Shown: positions 56,486 through 64,000 of the stretch, piece after piece
Layout of the letters: the number at the start of each line of letters is the position of its first letter
How positions within the stretch are numbered: position 1 is the first letter of the stretch
Assembly (NCBI RefSeq): GCF_002258215.1
Contig: NZ_NEFY01000002.1
Span: 1 to 64,000, forward strand
From: Marinobacter vinifirmus
GTDB taxonomy: Bacteria > Pseudomonadota > Gammaproteobacteria > Pseudomonadales > Oleiphilaceae
Reading direction: 5' to 3'
Length of the DNA stretch: 64,000 bases
Notes under the pieces: model-generated
Database searches by the model: none
What the model saw: only the letters and a program-made list of their open reading frames with translations
What the model was told of the DNA's origin: nothing
Translations under genes and position numbers: made by a program

Positions 56486-57496
56486 TCAGCCCAGGGCTTC
56501 AACCAGTCGGGTCGCGCTTTCCCAGGCGCCCTCTACCCGGCCGCCATTGAGCCAGTCTCCTGCCAGGCCTACGCCCAGCCCGGGTTCCAGCAGATAACCC
56601 GGCTGTTCCTGCTGCACCGAGCGGGCGTAAAGCCACCTGTGCGCTACGGCATCGGTCGCAGCGCCCTGATACCCGGTCAGTTCGTAAAAGGCAGCCAGCA
56701 GCTGCTCCGACACTTTTTCGGCGGGCTCCTCTACGTGGGCCTGCGTCCATTCCGGCGTGGCATGCAGCACCCACCACTGGCCCTGATCGTTGCGCTCCGG
56801 TTTAGAGGAGTTGTTAGCCACCCAGTAAAGCACGTCGGAATCCGGCCGCATGGCATCAAAATCATCGCTCGGCGCTTCTTCAAAGTGCGCGGCCACCGCC
56901 CAGCAGGCCAGAATACTGTCTTCAGAATGGCCAAGACCGCCGGCAAGTTCGTTCAGCCCACTGGCCTCCAGCAGATCCCGGGCCTGGGCCGGAGGCGCTG
57001 TGATGATCACCTGGTCGTAGCTGCCGTGGTCGTTGCCTTCGGTGCAGATCAAGCGCCATTGCTCCCCGACCCGCTCCAGTTTCGCAATCCGTACCTGCGC
57101 GGTTACCGGAACGTGTTCGGACAACGCCCGGGTAATGGCGGTCATTCGGGGTACGCCTACGTAGCGGGTTTCCTCGGGGAACGCCTGCCACTGTTTATCG
57201 TCGCCCTGAAAGCCGAAACGGCCCTGCCAGGGGGCAAAATTGTCGGCTCCGGCATACGCCTTCAAAAACGCCAGAAATTCCGGGTGACGGACCGTGAAAT
57301 ACTGGGCTCCGATGTCCGCCGAGCTTCCGGAAACCCGTTTAGACGACATACGGCCACCGGGGCCACGACTTTTCTCGAAGACCCTGACATGATGGCCCTT
57401 TCGGCCAAGCAGAATTCCTGCGGTAAGGCCCGCAAGGCCTGAACCAATAATCGCGATACTTCGTATTGATGGGGTGTCTGACGTTACATTGAGCAT
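56486..57496 (-). CDS. Renalase-like FAD-dependent amine oxidase family protein
   Basis: This 336-residue flavoprotein starts with a dinucleotide fold, IAIIGSGLAGLTAGILLGRKG, followed by RVFEKSRGPGGRMSSKRV, the usual FAD contact loop, and later the C-terminal GLGVGLAGDWLNGGRVEGAWES. The layout fits the renalase/NAD(P)-FAD oxidoreductase group found in marine gammaproteobacteria. The substrate is unknown. Its start lies only 8 bases from the divergent desaturase start, so its promoter lies within the desaturase coding region. Confidence 0.85.
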   Translation of the reverse strand: MLNVTSDTPSIRSIAIIGSGLAGLTAGILLGRKGHHVRVFEKSRGPGGRMSSKRVSGSSADIGAQYFTVRHPEFLAFLKAYAGADNFAPWQGRFGFQGDDKQWQAFPEETRYVGVPRMTAITRALSEHVPVTAQVRIAKLERVGEQWRLICTEGNDHGSYDQVIITAPPAQARDLLEASGLNELAGGLGHSEDSILACWAVAAHFEEAPSDDFDAMRPDSDVLYWVANNSSKPERNDQGQWWVLHATPEWTQAHVEEPAEKVSEQLLAAFYELTGYQGAATDAVAHRWLYARSVQQEQPGYLLEPGLGVGLAGDWLNGGRVEGAWESATRLVEALG

Positions 57497-57504
57497 GGTT
57501 ATTT

Positions 57505-58467
57505 ATGACCCGAGTGAATTACTGGCTGACAAATATTCTGAGATGGTTCGATTCCGAAGCGGGATCAGATCACCTAGATACCTCGTCCCGAACCTTTAAC
57601 TGGGTACGGGTACTCCCGTTTATTGCATTGCACTTGGCTTGTCTCCTGGTATTGGTGACCGGCACAAGCACCTTCGCGATGGTGTTTGCCCTTGGATTTT
57701 TCCTGGTTCGGATGTTCGCGATTACCGGCTTCTATCACCGCTACTTTTCCCACAAATCCTTCAAAACCAGCCGGCCCGCGCAATTTGTGTTTGCCGTTCT
57801 GGGCGCCAGCGCCGCGCAGCGCGGTCCTCTCTGGTGGGCGGCGCACCACCGGCACCATCACCAGCATTCAGACCGCGAGGAAGACCTTCACTCCCCCCAC
57901 CAGGGCGGATTCTGGTGGTCCCACGTGGGATGGTTTACCTGCGATGCCGGTTTTGCCATGAACGAGCGCCGGGTAAAGGACTGGCTCAAGTTCCCGGAAC
58001 TGCGCTTTATCAATCGCTTCGACTCCCTGGTGCCTGCCGCCTTCGCAGTCGCCATTTACCTGCTTGGCGAAGCCCTGGCTGCCTGGGCGCCCGGGCTGGG
58101 CACCAACGGCCTGCAACTACTGGTTTGGGGCTTCTTTATCTCCACCGTGGTGCTGTTTCACGCCACCGTCTCTATTAATTCCCTGTCCCACGTGTGGGGC
58201 AAGCGCCGCTTTGAAACCAGCGATGACAGCCGCAACAACTTCTGGCTGGCACTGATCACGCTGGGCGAAGGCTGGCACAACAACCACCATCGCTGGCCGA
58301 CGGCGGTTCGCCAGGGCTTCCGCTGGTATGAAATCGACATTACCTGGTACGGCCTGTGGGTATTGTCGAAACTGGGCATTATCTGGGACCTGAATCCGAT
58401 CCCCGACCATATCCGTAAGGAAACCCTCGAACTCGACCGCAACCGTACCGGGAGGGCAAGCCAATGA
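57505..58467 (+). CDS. Fatty acid desaturase (delta-9 acyl-CoA desaturase type)
   Basis: This 320-residue di-iron membrane desaturase has three His boxes: HRYFSH near residue 78, HRHHHQHSD near 117 and HNNHHRWP near 257. Four membrane segments are visible. It introduces a double bond into an acyl chain using O2 and electrons. The start is ATG 57505, without a strong ribosome site, and the 8-base gap to the divergent gene is unusually small. It overlaps the NTF2-like gene by 4 bases and is the first gene of the lipid operon. Confidence 0.92.
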   Translation: MTRVNYWLTNILRWFDSEAGSDHLDTSSRTFNWVRVLPFIALHLACLLVLVTGTSTFAMVFALGFFLVRMFAITGFYHRYFSHKSFKTSRPAQFVFAVLGASAAQRGPLWWAAHHRHHHQHSDREEDLHSPHQGGFWWSHVGWFTCDAGFAMNERRVKDWLKFPELRFINRFDSLVPAAFAVAIYLLGEALAAWAPGLGTNGLQLLVWGFFISTVVLFHATVSINSLSHVWGKRRFETSDDSRNNFWLALITLGEGWHNNHHRWPTAVRQGFRWYEIDITWYGLWVLSKLGIIWDLNPIPDHIRKETLELDRNRTGRASQ

Positions 58468-58934
58468 GCCAACACCTTTCCAGCGTAGACACCAGCACAC
58501 CGGTTGCTGAATTACCGGAAGTGCTTGAGCGCTTCTGCACACTGTACAACCAACTCGACAAAGGCAACCTGAGCCAGCTCAAGGACGTGTACAGCCAGGA
58601 CATCCACTTCCAGGATCCGTTCGGCCAGGTGTCCGGGTTGAACGAGCTTACCGAATACATGGCCGGGGCTTATGGCAACGTACTCCATTGCCGGTTCCGT
58701 TTCAGCTCGCCGGTTATCCAGCAGCAATGGTGCACCATCCCCTGGGTAATGGAGCTGCGCCACAAGCGCATCCGTAACGGAAAGACCGTGTTCGTAGACG
58801 GCATCAGTCACCTGGAAATCAGCAACGGCAAGGTGCGCTTCCATCGGGACTATTTCGATGCCGGGCAACTGCTTTACGAAAACCTGCCGGTGGTCGGTGG
58901 CGCCATCCGCTGGGTGAAGAGGCAGGCAGGATGA
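58464..58934 (+). CDS. NTF2-like/SnoaL-type protein
   Basis: This 156-residue protein has the NTF2-like fold (cone-shaped alpha+beta): FCTLYNQLDKGNLSQLKDVYSQDIHFQDPFG, LNELTEYMAG and the C-terminal GISHLEISNGKVRFHRDYFD. Members serve as small enzymes or binding proteins; the exact role here is unknown. It overlaps the genes on both sides by 4 bases (ATGA), so it must be part of the same translated message. Similar NTF2-like genes lie in comparable lipid clusters in Vibrio and Pseudomonas. Confidence 0.82.
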   Translation: MSQHLSSVDTSTPVAELPEVLERFCTLYNQLDKGNLSQLKDVYSQDIHFQDPFGQVSGLNELTEYMAGAYGNVLHCRFRFSSPVIQQQWCTIPWVMELRHKRIRNGKTVFVDGISHLEISNGKVRFHRDYFDAGQLLYENLPVVGGAIRWVKRQAG

Positions 58935-59719
58935 ACAAACGACTGCAATCCGCATCGAACATCTGGCTTACCGGCGCTTCTTCCGGAATCGGCGAGGCCC
59001 TGGTGAGTGAACTGGCAAACCGCGGCCACAACCTGGTCATTACCGGCCGGCGGGCCGAGGCGCTGGACAAGCTGGCCAGCCAGCACCCGAACCGGATTAC
59101 ATCCGCCGTGGCAGACACCACCAGCCTGGACGATTTGTCTGCCATTCAGGGCGATCTCCAGCATTTTGGCGACTTGGACATGGCCATTCTGAACGCCGGT
59201 ACCTGCGAGTACCTGGAAGTCGCCAACTACAACAGCCAGGTTATCGAGGCCAATATCACTACCAACGTGCTGGGCACCGCCCGCAGCCTGGATATCGCCC
59301 TGCCCGCATTGCGGGCCACCCGGGCAAAGGGCAAGCCAGCAACCCTGGTGATTGTCAGCTCGTCGGCCTGGTGGTTTCCGTTTGGCCGGGCCGAAGGTTA
59401 TGGCGCATCCAAGGCCGCCCTGACCTACTTTGCCCATGCCCTGCGGGCAGACCTGGCTGCCGAAGGCATTGATGTGGTGGTGGTCTCACCGGGTTTTGTA
59501 AAAACGCCGCTGACCGATCGGAACGACTTTCCCATGCCGTTTATGGTGACCGCGGATGATGCCGCACAAAGGATTGCCAACGGGCTGGCCAAAGGCCGCA
59601 ACGAGATTGCCTTCCCGCGGCGGTTTACCTGGCTGCTGAAAGTGCTGGGCGCCTTGCCTCAGGGCGTGGTGGATCACATGGCAGCATCCATGGCCCGCAA
59701 AGCCGACCAGAATTCCTGA
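58931..59719 (+). CDS. Short-chain dehydrogenase/reductase of the lipid operon
   Basis: This 262-residue SDR shows ITGRRAEALDKLAS for cofactor preference, GASSGIGEALVSEL near the N-terminus, LNAGTCEYLEV and SSSAWWFPFGRAEGYGASKAAL with the Tyr/Lys pair. The Arg in TGRRAE suggests NADP(H). The substrate is unknown, probably a lipid or a lipid-derived carbonyl by context. It overlaps the NTF2-like gene and is followed after 42 bases by the FAD oxidoreductase gene, the only real gap in this operon. Confidence 0.9.
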   Translation: MNKRLQSASNIWLTGASSGIGEALVSELANRGHNLVITGRRAEALDKLASQHPNRITSAVADTTSLDDLSAIQGDLQHFGDLDMAILNAGTCEYLEVANYNSQVIEANITTNVLGTARSLDIALPALRATRAKGKPATLVIVSSSAWWFPFGRAEGYGASKAALTYFAHALRADLAAEGIDVVVVSPGFVKTPLTDRNDFPMPFMVTADDAAQRIANGLAKGRNEIAFPRRFTWLLKVLGALPQGVVDHMAASMARKADQNS

Positions 59720-59761
59720 CCAAACCTATTTTGTGAACAAACCGCTTAAGGAAAACCATCA

Positions 59762-61027
59762 ATGAATCAGGACCGTCAGCGCATTGCAGTTATTGGCGCC
59801 GGTGTTTCAGGACTGACCGCCGCCTGGCTGCTCAGTGAACACCACGACGTAGAATTGTTCGAAGCCGCCGACTATGCCGGCGGCCACACCAACACCGAGC
59901 TGGTACAGGCCGGGGGTCGTACCTGGCCGGTCAACACGGGCTTTATCGTCTTCAACGACTGGACCTACCCGAACTTCATCAAACTGATGGACCGGCTTGG
60001 CGTGGCCTCGGAAGTCAGCGATATGAGCTTCAGCGTGGACTGCCACACCAGCGGCCTGCAATACAACGGCACCAGCCTGAACACCCTGTTCGCCCAGCGA
60101 AAAAACGTCCTGAACCTGCATTTCCTGAAAATGATCCGGGAAATCCTGCGCTTCAACAAAGAAACCCGGGCAGACCTGGCCGCCGGTGACATTCCCGAAG
60201 GCGAAACCCTGGGCGAGTACCTGAACCGCAACCATTACAGCCGATACTTCCGCAACAACTACATCGTGCCCATGGGGGCGGCCATCTGGTCCGCGCCGGA
60301 AATCGTGCTGGAGCAGTTCCCGATCCGGTTTTTCCTGCAGTTCTTCAACAACCACGGCATGTTGTCGGTAGATGACCGGCCCACCTGGCGGGTCATTTCC
60401 GGCGGTTCCGCCAGCTATGTCACCCGCATGATGCAGAGACTGGGCGACAAAACCCACCTGAACAGTCCTGTCTCCGCCATCCAGCGGGATGACGACGGCG
60501 TAACGCTGGTTGTTAACGGGAAAAACCACCGCTTCGACCAGGTTATCCTGGCCTGCCACAGCAACCAGGCACTGGCCATGCTGAGCGACGCGAGTGAACA
60601 GGAGCGGGACATTCTGGGCGCCATCGGCTATCAGAAGAACGACGTGGTGCTGCACACCGATGCCAGCGTGCTGCCCTCCAACCGTCGTGCCTGGGCGGCC
60701 TGGAACTACATGATTCCCGAGCACAGCACCCATCCGGTATCTGTCACCTACAATATGAATATCCTGCAGAACTTCGACGACGCTCCGGAGACATTCTGCG
60801 TAACCCTGAACCGCAGCCGGGATATCGATCCGGGCAAAGTGATCAAGCGGTTCGAATACGACCACCCGGTGTTCACCCTGGAAGCTGTTGCCGCCCAGCA
60901 GCGCTATGACGAAATCGGCAACCATAACCGCACGCACTTCTGCGGTGCGTACTGGTTTAACGGCTTTCACGAAGACGGCGTGCGCAGCGCCCTGCGGGTG
61001 ACACAGGCCTTTGGTGTGGAGCTTTGA
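59762..61027 (+). CDS. FAD-dependent oxidoreductase of the lipid operon
   Basis: This 421-residue flavoprotein has an N-terminal FAD fold (IAVIGAGVSGLTAAWLLSE, then LFEAADYAGGHTNT). This is the pattern of the amine oxidase/desaturase superfamily used by phytoene desaturases and cyclopropane-cluster flavoproteins. Other marks are GFIVFNDWTYPNFIKLMDRLG and a C-terminal THFCGAYWFNGFHEDGVRSAL. It is always found beside DUF1365 and Cfa-type genes in the clusters I know. In Rhodobacter, proteins in such a set make methylated furan fatty acids. The role here is inferred from context. Confidence 0.88.
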   Translation: MNQDRQRIAVIGAGVSGLTAAWLLSEHHDVELFEAADYAGGHTNTELVQAGGRTWPVNTGFIVFNDWTYPNFIKLMDRLGVASEVSDMSFSVDCHTSGLQYNGTSLNTLFAQRKNVLNLHFLKMIREILRFNKETRADLAAGDIPEGETLGEYLNRNHYSRYFRNNYIVPMGAAIWSAPEIVLEQFPIRFFLQFFNNHGMLSVDDRPTWRVISGGSASYVTRMMQRLGDKTHLNSPVSAIQRDDDGVTLVVNGKNHRFDQVILACHSNQALAMLSDASEQERDILGAIGYQKNDVVLHTDASVLPSNRRAWAAWNYMIPEHSTHPVSVTYNMNILQNFDDAPETFCVTLNRSRDIDPGKVIKRFEYDHPVFTLEAVAAQQRYDEIGNHNRTHFCGAYWFNGFHEDGVRSALRVTQAFGVEL

Positions 61028-61029
61028 GC

Positions 61030-61926
61030 ATGGCCAGCCAGTGGCTAGAAGGCACTATAAGACATCGCCGTAAGTTGCCGGTACAGCATGATTTTCTGTA
61101 CAACATTGGCATGCTGGCACTGGACCTTGAGGAGTGGTCTTCTGTCACTTCCATCAGCCGCTTTTTTTCACTGGAACGGTTCAACTGGCTGGGGCTTTGC
61201 CGGAAAGATTATCTGGACCCTCACATTCCGGACCTGCAACAGGCAGTGGTGCAGCGGGTTCAGATCGCCACCGGCTGGCAGCCGGACGGTCCGGTTCAAC
61301 TGATCACCCACCCGCGGTATCTGGGGTATATTTTCAACCCGGTCAGCTTTTACCTGTGCTACGAAAAGGGCCAGGACCCGGCCCTGGGTGACGTGCCCCG
61401 GGTGATTCTGGCCCAGATTACCAATACCCCCTGGAAGGAACGCCACGTGTATTGCCTGGAATGCCGAAATCACGGGCCGGGGGATGCAAGCAACTGGCAA
61501 ACCGAGCGTTTTTCCTTCAGCAAGCGTTTCCACGTGTCGCCGTTTAACGGCATGAACCAGCACTACCAGTGGCTGTTCAGCTTCCGGGGCCCGGAACTGC
61601 GGATCCACATGAACGTGGAACAGGAAGATCACAAACATTTTGATGCCACCCTGGTAGTCCAACGGCAGGCACTTGATCGTAAAACCCTGCATCGAGGCCT
61701 GAGACGTTTCCCCCTGGAAACCCTCAAAGGCACCGCCGGTATTTACTGGAACGCCCTGAAACTGAAACTCAAGGGCGCCCCGTTTTACACCCACCCGGAC
61801 AAACTGGAGCCACAGGCACCTGAGTTCCGCCGGGGAGTGGAAGATCAGGGGTTTGATGTCAGTGAACCGGCCATCAACGCGTCAAATGAACAATCTTCAG
61901 GAAGGGTAAGCTCATGGAGAACCTGA
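61030..61926 (+). CDS. DUF1365 domain protein
   Basis: This 298-residue protein matches DUF1365: GTIRHRRKLPVQHDFLYNIGML at the start, ITHPRYLGYIFNPVSFYLCY near residue 100 and FSKRFHVSPFNGMNQHYQWLF. I use ATG 61030, 2 bases after the previous stop; TTG 61024 is also possible. No catalytic motif is known for the family. It overlaps the Cfa gene by 13 bases. Its constant pairing with Cfa and FAD genes points to lipid modification. Confidence 0.88.
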   Translation: MASQWLEGTIRHRRKLPVQHDFLYNIGMLALDLEEWSSVTSISRFFSLERFNWLGLCRKDYLDPHIPDLQQAVVQRVQIATGWQPDGPVQLITHPRYLGYIFNPVSFYLCYEKGQDPALGDVPRVILAQITNTPWKERHVYCLECRNHGPGDASNWQTERFSFSKRFHVSPFNGMNQHYQWLFSFRGPELRIHMNVEQEDHKHFDATLVVQRQALDRKTLHRGLRRFPLETLKGTAGIYWNALKLKLKGAPFYTHPDKLEPQAPEFRRGVEDQGFDVSEPAINASNEQSSGRVSSWRT

Positions 61927-63188
61927 ATACCTCCGTCAACAGCCAGGATTCCGGGGTTGCCAACACCGGCACCATCAGCCGGGTTGCCCGCAAGCTGGTA
62001 TGCCATCAGTTGTCCATGCTCGGGCACGGCAAACTGGTGGTACGTGAACGCGGTTACGACGACCAGGTATTCGGCGACAACGACCAGCGTTACCCGACCG
62101 CAGAACTGGTCATTCACAACCACAGCACCTGGCGGGACCTGGTTACCGGTGGCAGCGTGGGTGCCGCGGAATCCTACGTGGCTGGGGACTGGAGTTCACC
62201 GGACCTGACCGCCCTGTTGCGCTTCTTCACCCGTAACCTCGATACCATGAATGCCTTCGAGGACAAGTTCAGCTGGATCAGCAAACCGGCCCTGAAGGCC
62301 CTGCACTGGCTGAACCGCAATACCCCGGAAGGGTCCCGCAAGAACATCAGCGCCCACTACGACCTGGGCAACGACCTGTTCCAGCTGTTCCTGGACCCCA
62401 CCATGATGTATTCCTCCGCCATTTATCCGGGCGAGGAGTCCACACTGGAACAGGCTGCGGTTCACAAGCTGGATGTTATTTGCCGAAAGCTCGACCTGCA
62501 ACCCGGCGACAAGGTGATGGAGATCGGTACCGGCTGGGGCGGCTTTGCCATCCACGCTGCCAAACATTACGGCTGCCACGTAACCACCACCACCATCTCG
62601 AAGGAACAGCTGGAGCTGGCCCGGGAGCGTGTGAAGGCTGAAGGGCTGGAAGATCGCATTACCCTGCTGTTCGATGATTACCGCGACCTCACCGGCCAGT
62701 TCGACAAGCTGGTGTCTATTGAAATGATTGAAGCGGTTGGTCCGCAGTTCCTCGACAGCTACCTGTCCCAGATCAGCAATTTGCTGAAGCCGGATGGCCT
62801 GGCCCTGGTGCAGGCGATCAATATGCCGGAACAGCGTTATGAGCGTGCCCTGAAGAACGTGGACTTTATCCAGCGTTATATCTTCCCGGGCAGCTTTATT
62901 CCTTCGTTTGGGGCGATCCTGCAGTCGATGGGCCGCGGATCAGACCTGGTACTCACCCATAACGAAGACTTCGGCTTCCATTATGCCCGCACGCTTCGGG
63001 ATTGGTGCGAACGCTTCATGGCCAAGCGCAGCGAGCTGGATGCCCTGGGTTACGACACCGCCTTCCAGCGCCTGTGGCACTTCTATTTCGCCTACTGCGA
63101 AGCAGGCTTCAGTGAGCGTGCCATTGGTGTGGCCCATTTGCTGATGGCCAAGCCCGCCAACAAGCGCGCCAACATCATCAGCCTATGA
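61914..63188 (+). CDS. cfa: Cyclopropane-fatty-acyl-phospholipid synthase family methyltransferase
   Basis: This 424-residue SAM methyltransferase acts on unsaturated acyl chains of phospholipids. It has the SAM motif VMEIGTGWGGFAIHAAKHYG near residue 200, YDLGNDLFQLFLDPTMMYSSAIY before it, and IEMIEAVGPQFLDSY after it, all standard for Cfa. The product may be a cyclopropane or, if it acts like the Rhodobacter furan-fatty-acid enzymes, a methylated alkene. AAGGG lies about 7 bases before the ATG inside DUF1365. It overlaps the next gene by 4 bases. Confidence 0.92.
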   Translation: MENLNTSVNSQDSGVANTGTISRVARKLVCHQLSMLGHGKLVVRERGYDDQVFGDNDQRYPTAELVIHNHSTWRDLVTGGSVGAAESYVAGDWSSPDLTALLRFFTRNLDTMNAFEDKFSWISKPALKALHWLNRNTPEGSRKNISAHYDLGNDLFQLFLDPTMMYSSAIYPGEESTLEQAAVHKLDVICRKLDLQPGDKVMEIGTGWGGFAIHAAKHYGCHVTTTTISKEQLELARERVKAEGLEDRITLLFDDYRDLTGQFDKLVSIEMIEAVGPQFLDSYLSQISNLLKPDGLALVQAINMPEQRYERALKNVDFIQRYIFPGSFIPSFGAILQSMGRGSDLVLTHNEDFGFHYARTLRDWCERFMAKRSELDALGYDTAFQRLWHFYFAYCEAGFSERAIGVAHLLMAKPANKRANIISL

Positions 63189-63709
63189 TCACCTCGGAAA
63201 CGGTCCGGAATGTCCTGAACTTCGTACTGTTCCAGGCCGGCTGGTTCGCTTGTGTGCTGTACCCGGGGCTGCCGGTGACAGCCCTGGCATTGGGGCTTTT
63301 CATGGTCCATATGCTGCTGGTGAGCCAGAAGCGCTTTTCGGAACTGCAGTTTATCGGGGTAGGTGTTGTACTTGGCGGGCTGCTGGACACGCTCTGGTTC
63401 CGGCTTGGCATTCTCGGCATCCCGGGTATCGAAGAAATTGCCGTTGTGCCGCCCTGGCTGGTGGCTATTTGGGCCCTGTTCATGACCACCCTGTGTCACT
63501 CACTGGCGTGGATCGGCCAGCACCGATGGCTGCCGTTTGTGCTGGCACCGTTTGCCGGGGCACTGGCTTACTGGTCTGCCGCCAAGCTAGGCGCAGTCAC
63601 ACTGCCGGACACTGCCCTGTCAGTAGCGGCCATCGCGCTGGGCTGGCTGGTGATCTTCCCGCTGCTGCTGTTTATCCGGAAAAGTTTGTACACGGAGCTT
63701 GAGCCATGA
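63185..63709 (+). CDS. DUF2878 membrane protein
   Basis: This 174-residue membrane protein has about five to six hydrophobic segments and the DUF2878 pattern FQAGWFACVLYPGLPVTALALG, then GVGVVLGGLLDTLWFRLGIL and WLVAIWALFMTTLCHSLAWI. Its role is unknown, but this family is nearly confined to the Cfa/DUF1365 clusters. It overlaps cfa and the following gene by 4 bases each. Confidence 0.85.
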   Translation: MITSETVRNVLNFVLFQAGWFACVLYPGLPVTALALGLFMVHMLLVSQKRFSELQFIGVGVVLGGLLDTLWFRLGILGIPGIEEIAVVPPWLVAIWALFMTTLCHSLAWIGQHRWLPFVLAPFAGALAYWSAAKLGAVTLPDTALSVAAIALGWLVIFPLLLFIRKSLYTELEP

Positions 63710-64000
63710 AAATGACAACAGCGGTTGTTGGCGCCCTGCTCGGTTGCAGCCATGCCGGTGCCGCTGTCTTCGAGTTCCATGGCAGCGCCCGGAGCCTTGA
63801 TGACGACAGGCCGATCTACCAGGAACACCATGCCGTCAGCGGCACTTGTGAATCCGGCGTATTCGTTCCGGAGCAACACCGGGTCGATTACCTGAGGGCA
63901 AGTGACGACACGGGCTTTGCCAGCAAGCAACTGACTTACCGGCAATCTGTCCAGCTGCCGGAGGTGGATTTTCACCAGCCGGAGTTCAACGAGCGCCTGG
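63706..64000 (+). CDS. Secreted protein of unknown function, 3' end outside window
   Basis: Only the first 98 codons are visible. The N-terminus is a signal peptide (TTAVVGALLGCSHAGAAVF) with a cut near AGA-AV. The mature part begins FEFHGSARSLDDDRPIYQEH and holds SGTCESGVFVPEQHRVDYLR. No family was recognised. It starts within the DUF2878 stop (ATGA), so it belongs to the lipid operon. The gene may continue well beyond the window edge. Confidence 0.8.
   Translation, partial: MKMTTAVVGALLGCSHAGAAVFEFHGSARSLDDDRPIYQEHHAVSGTCESGVFVPEQHRVDYLRASDDTGFASKQLTYRQSVQLPEVDFHQPEFNERL

Overview
The window looks like the chromosome of a marine, aerobic, heterotrophic gammaproteobacterium, most likely Marinobacter or a close relative. 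This is judged from gene content and protein style: an NhaD Na+/H+ antiporter, a cyanide-insensitive-type bd oxidase, ETF plus ETF:quinone oxidoreductase, a RecQ of the gammaproteobacterial type, and an RssB-like regulator next to gpsA. I ran no search, so the genus is an inference. Genes are dense and no gap between genes exceeds about 240 bases.

Layout. 1-722 is the right end of an IS66-family element. 736-4851 holds a small SecD-P1-like secreted protein, nhaD, a beta-barrel outer membrane protein and trkH. 4854-19147 is a large glycogen locus: a leftward arm (glgC, GH57, malQ, a PilZ protein, an SDR, a first DUF3417-type glucan phosphorylase) and a rightward arm (glgB, glgA, a second phosphorylase). 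19149-26349 holds an acyltransferase, recQ, an orphan binding protein, a GNAT-nitrilase fusion, a PilZ-like protein and a coiled-coil/HhH protein. 26358-30508 looks like a selenium module: a SenB-type selenosugar synthase divergent from a three-gene PhnD/C/E-like ABC importer of the putative selenate type, followed by three small unknown genes. 32147-36791 holds a YadGH-type exporter, a DUF192 lipoprotein, an ECHDC3-type crotonase, a 5'-truncated diguanylate cyclase and tRNA-Leu(UAA).

37701-43442 is a cydABDC operon that encodes a bd-type quinol oxidase and its CydDC assembly exporter. 45681-49258 holds etfBA and the ETF:quinone oxidoreductase gene, divergent around a perfect 20-bp palindrome that matches the PsrA-type fatty-acid operator. 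50065-54886 is a leftward run (DUF1285, radical SAM, sixA, gpsA, STAS protein, RR-PP2C phosphatase). 57505-64000 is a tightly overlapped operon (desaturase, NTF2-like, SDR, FAD oxidoreductase, DUF1365, Cfa, DUF2878, secreted unknown). It resembles the stress-linked lipid-modification clusters of other proteobacteria and runs off the right edge.

The most interesting points are the SenB/selenate-type transporter module without visible senA or selD, the membrane-lipid modification operon, and the palindrome between the ETF operons. A PilZ gene inside the glycogen locus also deserves a look. No CRISPR array, prophage or rRNA was seen.
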